A stretch of DNA of 45,906 nt from the NCBI GenBank assembly GCA_949840885.1, contig CATKYJ010000036.1:1-45906 (forward strand), read 5' to 3'. The position numbers were made by a program, and so were the translations under genes. The notes beneath the pieces were generated by a model. The model was not told where the DNA came from. It saw only the letters and a list, made by a program, of their open reading frames with translations, and did not search any database. Below, piece after piece: positions 25,715 through 34,073 of the stretch. Numbering within the stretch: position 1 is the stretch's first letter; each line of letters begins with the position of its first letter. The DNA comes from an uncultured Acetatifactor sp. (GTDB taxonomy: Bacteria > Bacillota > Clostridia > Lachnospirales > Lachnospiraceae).

Positions 25715-26020
25715 ATGGCAGACAATGGACAGATTATCATTAATTATGGCAAATTTGACGGACATGCGTCTAGTATTGACAAGAAGAACAAGGACATGCG
25801 GAGCACGCTGGATGACATCCAGAAAAAGATAAACAGCCTGAAAGGGGACTGGGAGAGCAATGCCGCTGAGACCATCCGGCAGAAGATCACGGGCATGAGC
25901 CCCAGGTTTGAAAGCTATCAGCAAGTGGTGGACAGCTATGTAAAGTTCATCAGGAACGCTGCCGCACAGTCTAAAAACCTGGAGGGCACGATCAACAGCA
26001 ATGCCAGTCAGTTCAAATAA
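25715..26020 (+). CDS. WXG100-like protein (WxS variant)
   Basis: A 101-residue helical-hairpin protein starting at ATG 25715 after GAGGAGGAG; an upstream in-frame extension of 19 codons overlaps the previous gene's end and is not credible. The turn reads LKGDWESNAAETI, keeping the Trp but with Ser for Gly. The C-terminus ends in GTINSNASQFK, resembling the end of the protein at 28489. It forms a pair with the gene before it and is a likely substrate or structural component of the secretion system. Confidence 0.85.
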   Translation: MADNGQIIINYGKFDGHASSIDKKNKDMRSTLDDIQKKINSLKGDWESNAAETIRQKITGMSPRFESYQQVVDSYVKFIRNAAAQSKNLEGTINSNASQFK

Positions 26021-26043
26021 ATTGTCAGAGGGCGGGAGATATC

Positions 26044-28086
26044 ATGAGAAGAAACTACAGTAAGATCGGGCGGACGCTATGCGCAGTGCTTCTGCTGTTT
26101 GCCGTGGCTCTGACTGGCTGCGGTAAGGAAGAGGATGTGGCCACAAGCGGCACGGCCGGAGGCGGCAGCCTCTCCCGGGCAGAATATATCGGCATGCTAG
26201 GGGACAGGTTCGGGTACGACACCTACGCATCAGAGGCGGATCTGTTTACGGATGTGACATCAGCCAACGCGTACTATTCCCAGATACAGGCGGCTGCCGA
26301 GTGGCAGGTTATCGACAGCGGCGAGGCGTTCAATCCTGACGGCGCTGCTACCTTAAGCTTTGCGCTGGAGAGCGCGGTGAGAGCCGTGGGCACGGACGAT
26401 ATAGCGGCTTCAGGAGCCGCCATCGATATGGGCAGCCTGGCGGATTTCTATGTCAGCAACATTGCGCAGATTGACCTGAGCGACCCGGAGGCTTCTATAG
26501 ATGCCGCCACAGCCGCACAAGTTATTGACTATGCGAAGAATTACGGCTTTCATCTTGAAATTCCGCAGATAACGGAAATGGAGCTCATGGAGGGAGTCAA
26601 GACCGCGCAGGAGGGCATAAGGCTCAACGCGGACGGCGCTACAGGGGTTTTGCCTGCGGGTGAAAGCTACAGCGTAGGCGATATCGTGTATCTGGACGCC
26701 ACGGATACCTCTCTTGCCAGAGCCGTGCTGATAACAGGCATTGAGGGAGAGAGCTTTACGTTCGAGGAGGCTTCGCTGGAGGAGACCTACGCCTACCTGA
26801 ATATCCAGGGCAGCTTTGAGGGAACGGTGGTGGAGGCGGTTTCCGCTTCGGACGGCACCAACGTAAACCTGGGGCAGGAAATCTATGATGAGATGAAAGC
26901 CTACAATATGCGTTCAGAGGACGGGGACTATACCCTGACGAATCTGGCGAATTCCGCAAAGGTGGACAAAAGCGGCAATCAGATCGTCTTCACGGCCAAG
27001 TTTGACGTGCAGAAAAGCGCGTCTAACGACAGGGTAAAGGCTTCCTCCAATGGCCAGCTGGTAGTGGGGGTAAAGAACATCCGTGCGGACGTCAAATACG
27101 AGTCGGAGCCGTTCAGAATTTTGTCACCCAAGGTCGTGGAGTGCAGGCTTCATTTTGATACAGAGGTTTCGTCCGAACTGCACGGCAGCGTGGCGGCCTC
27201 CATCCCTTTAGGGGAAGCCTATATCCAGGTATGGGGACCTCTGAACATCAAGCTCATGCTCACTGCCCACCTGGGGGCTGACGGCAATATATCCATCAGC
27301 TATACCACAAAGAACGTACTGACCACGGGGTGGAGAAAAGGAGCAGGCCTCAACAAGAGTTTTGACAGCACCCCCAGCGTTAACTTTGAAGCGGACGCCA
27401 CGCTCACGGCAGAGGCCACCTTGCTGGCGGATCTGCGGATAGGCTTTAAAAAAGCTTCCTACAGCCTGACCAATGCCCAGGTGACATCAGGCGCGGTGGC
27501 AGTGGGCAAGATGGAGGCAGACCTGCTGGGAGACCAGCCAACCTGCCTGGATCTGCAGCTATATGTCCCGCTAAGGTGGGGCGTGAACCAGGAGGGCTGC
27601 CTGATCACCGACATCAACAAGAACTGGAAGCATTCCGCGGTGATATGGGATTCCGGCAGCTCGCCGGTGAAACTCCATATGCACCTTGAGGACTGGGAGC
27701 GGACGTCCGGAGACGTATGTACCAGAACGGATCCCATTGAGCAGGAACTGACGACACCGGAGGGAGAGCCTCTTGAAGAAATCAATCCCTTTGACTTTGA
27801 GCCTTTGGAGTTCGACTTCATTGAACTGGTGAGTTACGCCATGTATCTGGATGAGGGCGAATCCATGGACATTGGGTTCGAGAGTATTCCCGAGGGGTAT
27901 TCCCAGTCTGACTTAAAGTATGAGGTGCAGGATTCTGCGGTGTGCTCTGTGTCTAACGGGAAAGTCAGCGGGAATGCGCCGGGAAGCACTGTGGTAAAGA
28001 TCAGCACCAGCGATGGAATGTTCACAGTGTCCCTTGCGGTTACGGTCAATGAGGATTATTCTGTAGAGGGATTTGAGGAGTTATAA
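26044..28086 (+). CDS. large lipoprotein with SLH-like and Ig-like domains
   Basis: A 680-residue lipoprotein: lipobox LTGC with Cys26, Gly-rich linker, an N-terminal region (about 45-125) resembling SLH repeats (LSRAEYIGML, DVTSANAYYSQIQ, FNPDGAATL), a long beta-rich middle, and a C-terminal Big2-type bacterial Ig domain (about 600-670, with NGKVSGNAPGSTVVKIS). It lies between the two pairs of WXG100-like genes. No enzymatic motif is seen. It may be a surface-exposed partner of the secretion machinery or a cell-wall anchor; both are inference. GGGAG precedes the ATG, 23 bases after the previous gene. Confidence 0.75.
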   Translation: MRRNYSKIGRTLCAVLLLFAVALTGCGKEEDVATSGTAGGGSLSRAEYIGMLGDRFGYDTYASEADLFTDVTSANAYYSQIQAAAEWQVIDSGEAFNPDGAATLSFALESAVRAVGTDDIAASGAAIDMGSLADFYVSNIAQIDLSDPEASIDAATAAQVIDYAKNYGFHLEIPQITEMELMEGVKTAQEGIRLNADGATGVLPAGESYSVGDIVYLDATDTSLARAVLITGIEGESFTFEEASLEETYAYLNIQGSFEGTVVEAVSASDGTNVNLGQEIYDEMKAYNMRSEDGDYTLTNLANSAKVDKSGNQIVFTAKFDVQKSASNDRVKASSNGQLVVGVKNIRADVKYESEPFRILSPKVVECRLHFDTEVSSELHGSVAASIPLGEAYIQVWGPLNIKLMLTAHLGADGNISISYTTKNVLTTGWRKGAGLNKSFDSTPSVNFEADATLTAEATLLADLRIGFKKASYSLTNAQVTSGAVAVGKMEADLLGDQPTCLDLQLYVPLRWGVNQEGCLITDINKNWKHSAVIWDSGSSPVKLHMHLEDWERTSGDVCTRTDPIEQELTTPEGEPLEEINPFDFEPLEFDFIELVSYAMYLDEGESMDIGFESIPEGYSQSDLKYEVQDSAVCSVSNGKVSGNAPGSTVVKISTSDGMFTVSLAVTVNEDYSVEGFEEL

Positions 28087-28166
28087 GCGTTTAAATTTTG
28101 CGCGGGCAGGCTGTCTGCGAGGCAGTCTGCCGCCGGCGCAGGAAAAGGACTCAGCAGGAAAGATAT

Positions 28167-28469
28167 ATGGCGATAGACATGGAAGCTGTGAGGGCACAGC
28201 AGAGAGAACTGAGCAGGGTATCCGATGAAGTGCGGTCCGTAAAGCGCAGGCTCAAAAGCCACCAGGACGTGCTGGACGATGCTTGGAAAAGCCCTGAGAT
28301 AAGAGGGATTGATTCCACTATAGAGGATATTCTCCACAGGCTGAACCGCCTGGCACAGGAACTGGACGAACTGGGCTGCGAACTCATGGTGGCGGGATTG
28401 CAAGTCCAGGAAGAGGAAGAAATAGAAAAGGAAAAAGAGATGCTGCGGCTTGCGGCTGAAAGCGATTGA
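28167..28469 (+). CDS. small helical WXG100-like protein
   Basis: A 100-residue protein of two long helices with a central turn DDAWKSPEIRG, the WxS form of the WXG motif. ATG 28167 follows AGGAAAG; 23 upstream codons are in frame but look non-coding. The C-terminal third is an acidic/basic coiled coil rich in Glu. It overlaps functionally with the next gene as a second pair, matching the first pair at 25375/25715. Confidence 0.7.
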   Translation: MAIDMEAVRAQQRELSRVSDEVRSVKRRLKSHQDVLDDAWKSPEIRGIDSTIEDILHRLNRLAQELDELGCELMVAGLQVQEEEEIEKEKEMLRLAAESD

Positions 28470-28488
28470 AAGATGGAGGATACATGTT

Positions 28489-28779
28489 GTGGCAGCGATA
28501 AAGATCGACGTGAAAAAGGTGCGGAATGCGAATTACAATCTTCCGCCGATGATATCGAATCTGTCCGCCCAGAAAAGGGACATCAATATGCTCAAATGGA
28601 GGATAGCGTCCGAAATACAGGACAGAAGAGAGATAAGGGAGAGGCTGAACGCCATTCTGCGCGAGATGGACAGAGCGGAGAAGCAGCTTAACGATGTATA
28701 TAAGATGACGGGAGCAGCGGTGACGCAATATATGAAGATGGAAACAAGCCTGACGGCCAATGCCGCAAGGTTTCAATAG
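28489..28779 (+). CDS. small helical protein, fourth WXG100-like member
   Basis: A 96-residue protein starting at GTG 28489, 9 bases after GGAGG; the ATG at 28450 in the same frame lies inside the previous gene. It has two amphipathic helices but no clear WxG at the turn. Its C-terminus (SLTANAARFQ) resembles that of the protein at 25715 (NSNASQFK), which supports membership of the group. It probably pairs with the protein at 28167. Confidence 0.6.
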   Translation: MAAIKIDVKKVRNANYNLPPMISNLSAQKRDINMLKWRIASEIQDRREIRERLNAILREMDRAEKQLNDVYKMTGAAVTQYMKMETSLTANAARFQ

Positions 28780-28805
28780 AAAAAGAAGCAGTGGGAGAGG
28801 GGATC

Positions 28806-30467
28806 ATGAAGAATAATAATCGGTCTGTTTTGTTTGCAAAGATTGCAGGCGTAGTTTGCATGCTTGCATTTTTTTCGTGTTTTATGGGAAATGTGGCGCA
28901 GGCAGCGGAAAATGGGGCGGGCGCTCAGGAGGTTGTGGTTGTGAGTAGCAGGACAGCGGATGACGGCATTTATATCTATATAAAGGGCGTTTCCGATATC
29001 GCCAGCGGAACCACAGTCCAGGTGGGCAATACATTGTGCGAGGACGTCCAGGTTGCTGACATTGCCTCCACGGGTATGGCTGTGAGGACTACGATCCTTT
29101 TCGATAATTCGCTGTCCCTGTCGCAGAAATGGGGGAGCCAGGCAAAGGAACTTGTGGCAGGGCTCATAGATCACCATGCGGAGGGGGAAGAATTCAGGCT
29201 TGCCACTTTCGCCGATGGCCTGAACGTGCTGTCAGACTTTTCAACGGACTACGAGTCCCTGAAAGCCACAGCGGAGGGGATAGAGTTTCTGAATCAGGAC
29301 TCCTATCTTACAGATATTCTCTATGACCTTATCAAACCGGGCGCCGGCAGCAACGAGGCAAATTATACGCGGTTTGTCATCATAACCGATGGCGCCGACG
29401 ACAATGACATAAAGTATACCCAGGCCGAATTGTCCGACCTTATGAAAGGCAGCGATGTGGTCATCCATACCGTAGGCGTGAAAGCTTCCAACAACAATTC
29501 GCTTCTGGAAAATCTCTTTTCCTATGCCAGACTGACAGGGGGCACTTATGCAGTGGCAGAGGCGGATACAGATGTGGAAAGCATCCGTAGTACGATTGAT
29601 GAGGATTATTCGCTCTTGTGTCTGCGGATCGTCCCAAAAGCCGAGGTTATGGACGGAAGCAGGAAAGAAGCGAAGCTTAATCTGAACACATCCAACGGGT
29701 CAGTGATGCTGACTGCATCTATTCAGATGCCTTTTGCGGATGTGAGCAGTCTGCCCTCCGAGAGCGAGGAGCCTGCTCCCGCTGCCACCCCTGCCCCTAC
29801 GCCCACTCCTGCCCCTGAGAAATCATCGCTTCCCAGCATTTCAGTGGAGCCGCCGAAGACCGAAAAAGCGGAGCCGGAGGCCGGGAAGAACAATATCATT
29901 CTGATTGTGGGAATCGGCGGGGCGGCAGCGGCAGTCATTCTCATTCTGGTGGTGCTGCTTGTCCTCAAAGGCAGAAAGAAGAAGCAGGTCAATGTGGTCA
30001 TTGCAAACAATGAGCAGACAGAGGGCGGAAAACGGGACGACGGACAGCAGGCGGAGTCCGGACAGCAGGGGCGCGGCGGAAATACGGACAGGCTGGGGGC
30101 CCATGCGGGCGCCGGCACTGCGGGAAAGACCAGACGGCTGCAGGGAGGAACCGGGCAGAATGTGGCGAGACAGTCGTTCATCGTGCTGACGGACATAAGC
30201 AATCCCCGGAGGAGTTTCCGCGCGCCCATAGATACCAGGATCGTGATCGGGCGGGAGTCCGGTGACATCGTATTGGGGCATGATGCGGCGGTGTCGTACA
30301 CGCACTGTGAAATCATAAAAAAGGGAAATCTGTATTACATCAATGACCTGAAGTCCAGCAACGGCACAGTCTATGGAAATGCAAAGGTGTACTGCGAGAC
30401 TCCCATCATGAGCGGCGGCATCCTGGAGATCGGGGAGTGCAAGTACAAGATTACGATAGAAAACTAG
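28806..30467 (+). CDS. vWA-TM-FHA membrane protein
   Basis: A 553-residue protein with a signal peptide (about 1-36), an extracytoplasmic vWA domain starting near residue 92 with MIDAS motif DNSLS (100-104) and IITDGADD, a Pro/Thr-rich linker, one membrane helix (about 362-388), a low-complexity stretch rich in Gly and Gln, and a cytoplasmic FHA domain (about 458-552; IGRESGD, SSNGTVYG). The topology links an external ligand-binding domain to an internal phosphothreonine reader, next to a Ser/Thr kinase gene. ATG 28806 is preceded by AGAGGGG. This layout suggests that the kinase marks a partner which the FHA domain reads. Confidence 0.88.
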   Translation: MKNNNRSVLFAKIAGVVCMLAFFSCFMGNVAQAAENGAGAQEVVVVSSRTADDGIYIYIKGVSDIASGTTVQVGNTLCEDVQVADIASTGMAVRTTILFDNSLSLSQKWGSQAKELVAGLIDHHAEGEEFRLATFADGLNVLSDFSTDYESLKATAEGIEFLNQDSYLTDILYDLIKPGAGSNEANYTRFVIITDGADDNDIKYTQAELSDLMKGSDVVIHTVGVKASNNNSLLENLFSYARLTGGTYAVAEADTDVESIRSTIDEDYSLLCLRIVPKAEVMDGSRKEAKLNLNTSNGSVMLTASIQMPFADVSSLPSESEEPAPAATPAPTPTPAPEKSSLPSISVEPPKTEKAEPEAGKNNIILIVGIGGAAAAVILILVVLLVLKGRKKKQVNVVIANNEQTEGGKRDDGQQAESGQQGRGGNTDRLGAHAGAGTAGKTRRLQGGTGQNVARQSFIVLTDISNPRRSFRAPIDTRIVIGRESGDIVLGHDAAVSYTHCEIIKKGNLYYINDLKSSNGTVYGNAKVYCETPIMSGGILEIGECKYKITIEN

Positions 30468-30486
30468 AATGAGAGGTACCTACACA

Positions 30487-33018
30487 ATGCCGGAAACGAA
30501 CCTGATGGACACATATGAATTGCGGGAGACATTGGGGATAGGGGGAGGCGGAACCGTAATCAAGGCCTACCATAAGCGCCTCCGGAAAGATGTCGTGGTC
30601 AAAAAACTCCACTCGGACATTCAGAACGACGAGGAGATGTACATAGAGGCTGATGTCCTGAAAAATCTGCACCATCAGTATCTTCCCCAGGTGTATGACT
30701 GCTTTGTGATAGACGGCATAAGCTATACGGTAATGGACTATGTGCAGGGAGAGTCCTTTGGGCAGATGCTGGCCCGGGGTGTGCGCTTCAGTGAAAGAAA
30801 GGTCTTGAAATATGCCAAACAGATCTGCGAGGCCCTGGATTATCTGCACTCCCAAAAGTTTCCTGTCATCCACGGCGACATAAAGCCGGACAATATCATG
30901 CTTACGCCAGAGGACAATGTCTGTCTGATCGACTTCAATATCTCCGGCATAAGCAGGAACGGACATGCCGTCACTTTCGGATATACGGAAGGGTACGGCG
31001 CGCCTGAACAATACAGGGAATTCCAGCGGATTTGGGCGTTGATGGCGGCGCAGGCTGATGACCGGATGGCGGTGCAGGAAGCAGACAGAACCGAAAAGCC
31101 AGACTGCCCGGCCCAGGGGGCGGGGAGAACCGAAAAGCTGAACCGCGAGGTGCAGGGAGCGGGGAGAACCGAAAAGCTGGATCGCGAGACCCAGGGAGCG
31201 GGGAGAACCGAAAAGCTGAACCGCGAGGCCCAGGGAGCGGGACAGACCGGGGAACTGACCGGTGGGGCACAAGGAGCAGGGAGAACGGAAAAACTCAATT
31301 ACCAGGTACAGGAAACCGGAGGAAGCGCGAAACAGGGACGTCTTATGGACGCTGCAGAAAGCGGAAACTCTGGCTCTTTTGCCGGCCGGGGAAACACGGT
31401 CAGGCTCGGGAGCGCCCCGGCTCCGGAGAAAGGCACAAAAAAGCTGGATTTTGACAGGCTGAATGGCGGGGAGGCTGCCGGAGAAAGCGCAAAAAGGAGC
31501 CCGGAAGAAGCATGGCTGGCAGAGGATATGAATCCGGTCGAACCTGCCGTACAGGTGCGGGCGGAACTGACGGAGGGCATACCCATAGACAAGCGCTCTG
31601 ACATCTACAGCCTGGGAGCCACGCTCTATCATATCTACAGCGGGCACATCTTAAGCAGGGATGCAAGGAATGCCATAAGCAGCCGGACCAGCGAGGGCTT
31701 TTTATACATTCTAAACAAGGCGCTGCAGGAAAATCCCGGCGACCGGTACCAGAACGCCGGCCAGATGCTTGCCGCAGTCAGTAATCTGTACAAGCATGAC
31801 AGCCGTTACAGGAACATGAAAGTCAGACATGCCATTGCCTATCTTGTGACCATTGGCATGCTGCTGTGCGGTGTATATCTCGTACTCCAGGGCAGGGAAG
31901 TGTACAGGGACGAACTGATCCAGGAATACGATGCCTGTATCGAGAGCATGGCAGAGGCCCGGGAAGCCCGAAAAGAGACGGACTTTCAGGCGCTCTTTCA
32001 GGAGGCTGTGGATTTCATGCCGGACAGGCTGGACGCTTATTATCAGAAAGCATTGTTTTTCCTTGACATGAATCAGTATCAGGATGCCATCAATTTTGTC
32101 CGCGAAACCCTGGACGGGAACAGCGAATTCTACTCCCAGAGCGGTACCGGAGACATGTACTATATTATGGGAACGGCATATTTTGAACTGATGAACTATG
32201 AGAGCGCAGCCAATGCGTTTGCCAATGCCATCAAGCACAACGGCGACAACTCGGCCTATTATACAGACCAGGCCATAGCCTTTGCGAGAATCGGCAATAC
32301 GGCCCAGGCGAAAGAAGTGCTGGGGACGGCCCGGGCCAAGGGGGCATTAAACGATACTGTCTATCTGGTGAGCGGGGAGATCAAGCTTGCGGAGGGAGAT
32401 TATCCGGGCGCAGAGGCGGATTTCAGGCAGAGCATAGAGGAAGCGGATAGCGGCTACACCTGTATGCGTGGGTATGTGATGTGCGGCAAGGCGATCCTTG
32501 GAGGGGATAACTCCCTGGAATCTGTGGAAAAAGGGATTGCCCTGTCAGGCGAGGCGCTGGATGCGCTTCCCAATGAGTACCACGCCATCATTCTGGAACA
32601 GCTTGTAGGCATGTATATGGAGGGGTATGAGATAACCCAGGATTCCCTGTATGCACAGGGGGCGCTTGACACCCTGCAGAGAATCATTGCCGCAGGATGG
32701 GCCACTTTTACCACATATGACAATATGGTGAATATTTATTACCGGGTGGGCGATTATGAGGCCGAGGCGCTGCTTCTGACGGAAATGGAGCAGAAGTATC
32801 CGGAGAACTATAAGGTGCCCATGAAACAGGCGTTCCTCGAGGCGGCGCTGCAGTCCGGAAAGCCCCAGGCAGAGAGGGATTACAGCAGTTTTGCTGCTTA
32901 TTATGGGCATGCGCAGGAGATATACGCTGCAGTTAAGAAAGACGGATGGAGCGATTCTGAGATGCAGGTTCTGGAGAACGCGTACCGGGAGCTTGTGGAG
33001 GGACACTGGATTGAATAG
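30487..33018 (+). CDS. receptor-like Ser/Thr kinase with TPR ectodomain
   Basis: An 843-residue kinase. The N-lobe has a Gly-rich loop (LGIGGGGTV, 16-24) and VVVKK (Lys39 or 40). The catalytic loop is HGDIKPDN (129-136, Asp131, non-RD) and the metal motif DFN (149-151) replaces DFG; APE is at 172-174. A 180-residue low-complexity insertion (about 182-362) then splits the domain before DKRSDIYSLGA (368-). A membrane helix follows at about 449-468 and an outer TPR array at about 500-750. ATG 30487 follows AGAGGT by 8 bases; ATG 30469 lacks a site. The topology matches EssB/YukC, whose inner domain is a pseudokinase, but here key residues are kept. Confidence 0.9.
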   Translation: MPETNLMDTYELRETLGIGGGGTVIKAYHKRLRKDVVVKKLHSDIQNDEEMYIEADVLKNLHHQYLPQVYDCFVIDGISYTVMDYVQGESFGQMLARGVRFSERKVLKYAKQICEALDYLHSQKFPVIHGDIKPDNIMLTPEDNVCLIDFNISGISRNGHAVTFGYTEGYGAPEQYREFQRIWALMAAQADDRMAVQEADRTEKPDCPAQGAGRTEKLNREVQGAGRTEKLDRETQGAGRTEKLNREAQGAGQTGELTGGAQGAGRTEKLNYQVQETGGSAKQGRLMDAAESGNSGSFAGRGNTVRLGSAPAPEKGTKKLDFDRLNGGEAAGESAKRSPEEAWLAEDMNPVEPAVQVRAELTEGIPIDKRSDIYSLGATLYHIYSGHILSRDARNAISSRTSEGFLYILNKALQENPGDRYQNAGQMLAAVSNLYKHDSRYRNMKVRHAIAYLVTIGMLLCGVYLVLQGREVYRDELIQEYDACIESMAEAREARKETDFQALFQEAVDFMPDRLDAYYQKALFFLDMNQYQDAINFVRETLDGNSEFYSQSGTGDMYYIMGTAYFELMNYESAANAFANAIKHNGDNSAYYTDQAIAFARIGNTAQAKEVLGTARAKGALNDTVYLVSGEIKLAEGDYPGAEADFRQSIEEADSGYTCMRGYVMCGKAILGGDNSLESVEKGIALSGEALDALPNEYHAIILEQLVGMYMEGYEITQDSLYAQGALDTLQRIIAAGWATFTTYDNMVNIYYRVGDYEAEALLLTEMEQKYPENYKVPMKQAFLEAALQSGKPQAERDYSSFAAYYGHAQEIYAAVKKDGWSDSEMQVLENAYRELVEGHWIE
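31081..31314 (+). repeat. 39-bp tandem repeats inside the kinase gene
   Basis: Six in-frame 39-bp units (31081, 31120, 31159, 31198, 31237, 31276) encode 13-residue repeats of the form GAGRTEKLNREAQ. Units two to four are nearly identical at the DNA level; the outer ones are more diverged. They lie in the insertion between the activation segment and the C-lobe of the kinase. Threonines in RTEKL are possible autophosphorylation sites. Confidence 0.92.
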
Positions 33019-33053
33019 AATCGGTAAAAACACAGAAATGTGGAGGGAATTTT

Positions 33054-33203
33054 ATGTATACGGGACAGATAATGATATATGCAGGCATTGCCCTGATCGC
33101 GGTTTCTGTGGTGATGCTGCCCATATTGGCTGCAGTGTTCGGAAAAAATAAGAAAAAACTCATTAAAAAAGTGTACGGCGAAATAGAGGAAAGAGACAGC
33201 TGA
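33054..33203 (+). CDS. 49-residue single-pass membrane protein
   Basis: A small protein with a hydrophobic helix (about 7-29) and a basic then acidic cytoplasmic tail (KNKKKLIKK, then EIEERDS). GGAGGG lies 6 bases before ATG 33054. Its TGA overlaps the ATG of the phosphatase by one base (33201-33205), so translation is coupled. It is 35 bases after the kinase. I do not recognise a family; a membrane tether or regulator for the kinase or phosphatase is a guess. Confidence 0.7.
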   Translation: MYTGQIMIYAGIALIAVSVVMLPILAAVFGKNKKKLIKKVYGEIEERDS

Positions 33204-33952
33204 TGATTAATGATGTAGCCTTTTTTTCAGAGCGCGGCCCCAGGGAAGTCAATCAGGATGCAATCTATGCGTCTGCCAGGGAGAGCAGAGGGATCTTCGT
33301 GGTGGCAGACGGCATGGGTGGGCATGCGGACGGGGAAATCGCCAGCAGCGCAATCGTGAACGGCATAAGGAATTGGTGGGACAGCAATGACTTTGCAAAG
33401 GGAGATGCCGGGATTGAGGCGGTGGCCCGACAGTGCGGCAGCCTGCTGAACAATATTAACCAGGAAGTGTTCACCTGCTTCAGCGAAAAAGGGCTGGTGG
33501 GAGGCTCTACATTGGTGGTTCTGATCATATGGGATGACGAGTACGTAATACTTTCGGCAGGAGACAGCAGAATCTACCAGGTCAGGGAAAAAAGCCTGGA
33601 GCAGCTGACCACGGATGATGTGTGGGAAAACCTGCCGGAAGTAAAATATGAAATGGGCAACGAAAGAGTAGTCGCCGATGCCAGGTTCGGCAGGCTGACG
33701 GAGGCGCTGGGTTCTGAAGAACGGTTGAAGATCAGCAGGTGCGGCGGCATGCTGGCCAGGAGGGAAACATTTCTCCTGTGCAGCGACGGCGTGTATAAGT
33801 ATTGTCCTCACGAAAAACTGGAGAGTGTTCTGTGCAGAGGAAAGTCCCTTAGAAGTGCGGACAGGATGAAAGAAATGATACGGAAATGCGCGGAAAAAAG
33901 CGGCGTGGACGACAATTATTCGGCTATTGTATGTAAAGTAAAAAGGCCCTGA
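33203..33952 (+). CDS. PP2C-family Ser/Thr phosphatase
   Basis: A 249-residue PPM/PP2C phosphatase with all metal-ligand motifs: VNQDA (Asp19), VADGMGGHADGE (Asp36), GGSTL, AGDSRIY, LCSDGVY and the final DDNYSAIV. It is cytosolic, with no signal or membrane segment, and is a close match for the PrpC/Stp type in length. It follows the kinase in the same operon, so it should reverse the kinase's marks, including those on FHA-bound partners. It starts inside the stop codon of the 49-residue protein. Confidence 0.94.
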   Translation: MINDVAFFSERGPREVNQDAIYASARESRGIFVVADGMGGHADGEIASSAIVNGIRNWWDSNDFAKGDAGIEAVARQCGSLLNNINQEVFTCFSEKGLVGGSTLVVLIIWDDEYVILSAGDSRIYQVREKSLEQLTTDDVWENLPEVKYEMGNERVVADARFGRLTEALGSEERLKISRCGGMLARRETFLLCSDGVYKYCPHEKLESVLCRGKSLRSADRMKEMIRKCAEKSGVDDNYSAIVCKVKRP

Positions 33953-34073
33953 TGTGTGCATGAACAGAGATTGGATTAAGAAGTAGCGTTGCTGGACGAA
34001 CTCATATCATATACAGAAACAGGCAGTGAATTGAATTGAATTGCATGAAGAAGAAAAGAAGGGCAAAAAGAAG

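Noticed and set aside
28087..28166. GC-rich inverted repeat (GGCAGGCTG with CAGTCTGCC) after the lipoprotein gene
   Set aside because: Imperfect stem without a U-tract inside a tightly packed operon; too weak to call a terminator or attenuator.
31081..31314. Regular repeats that might suggest a CRISPR array
   Set aside because: Units are contiguous without spacers, in frame, and encode a 13-residue repeat within the kinase.
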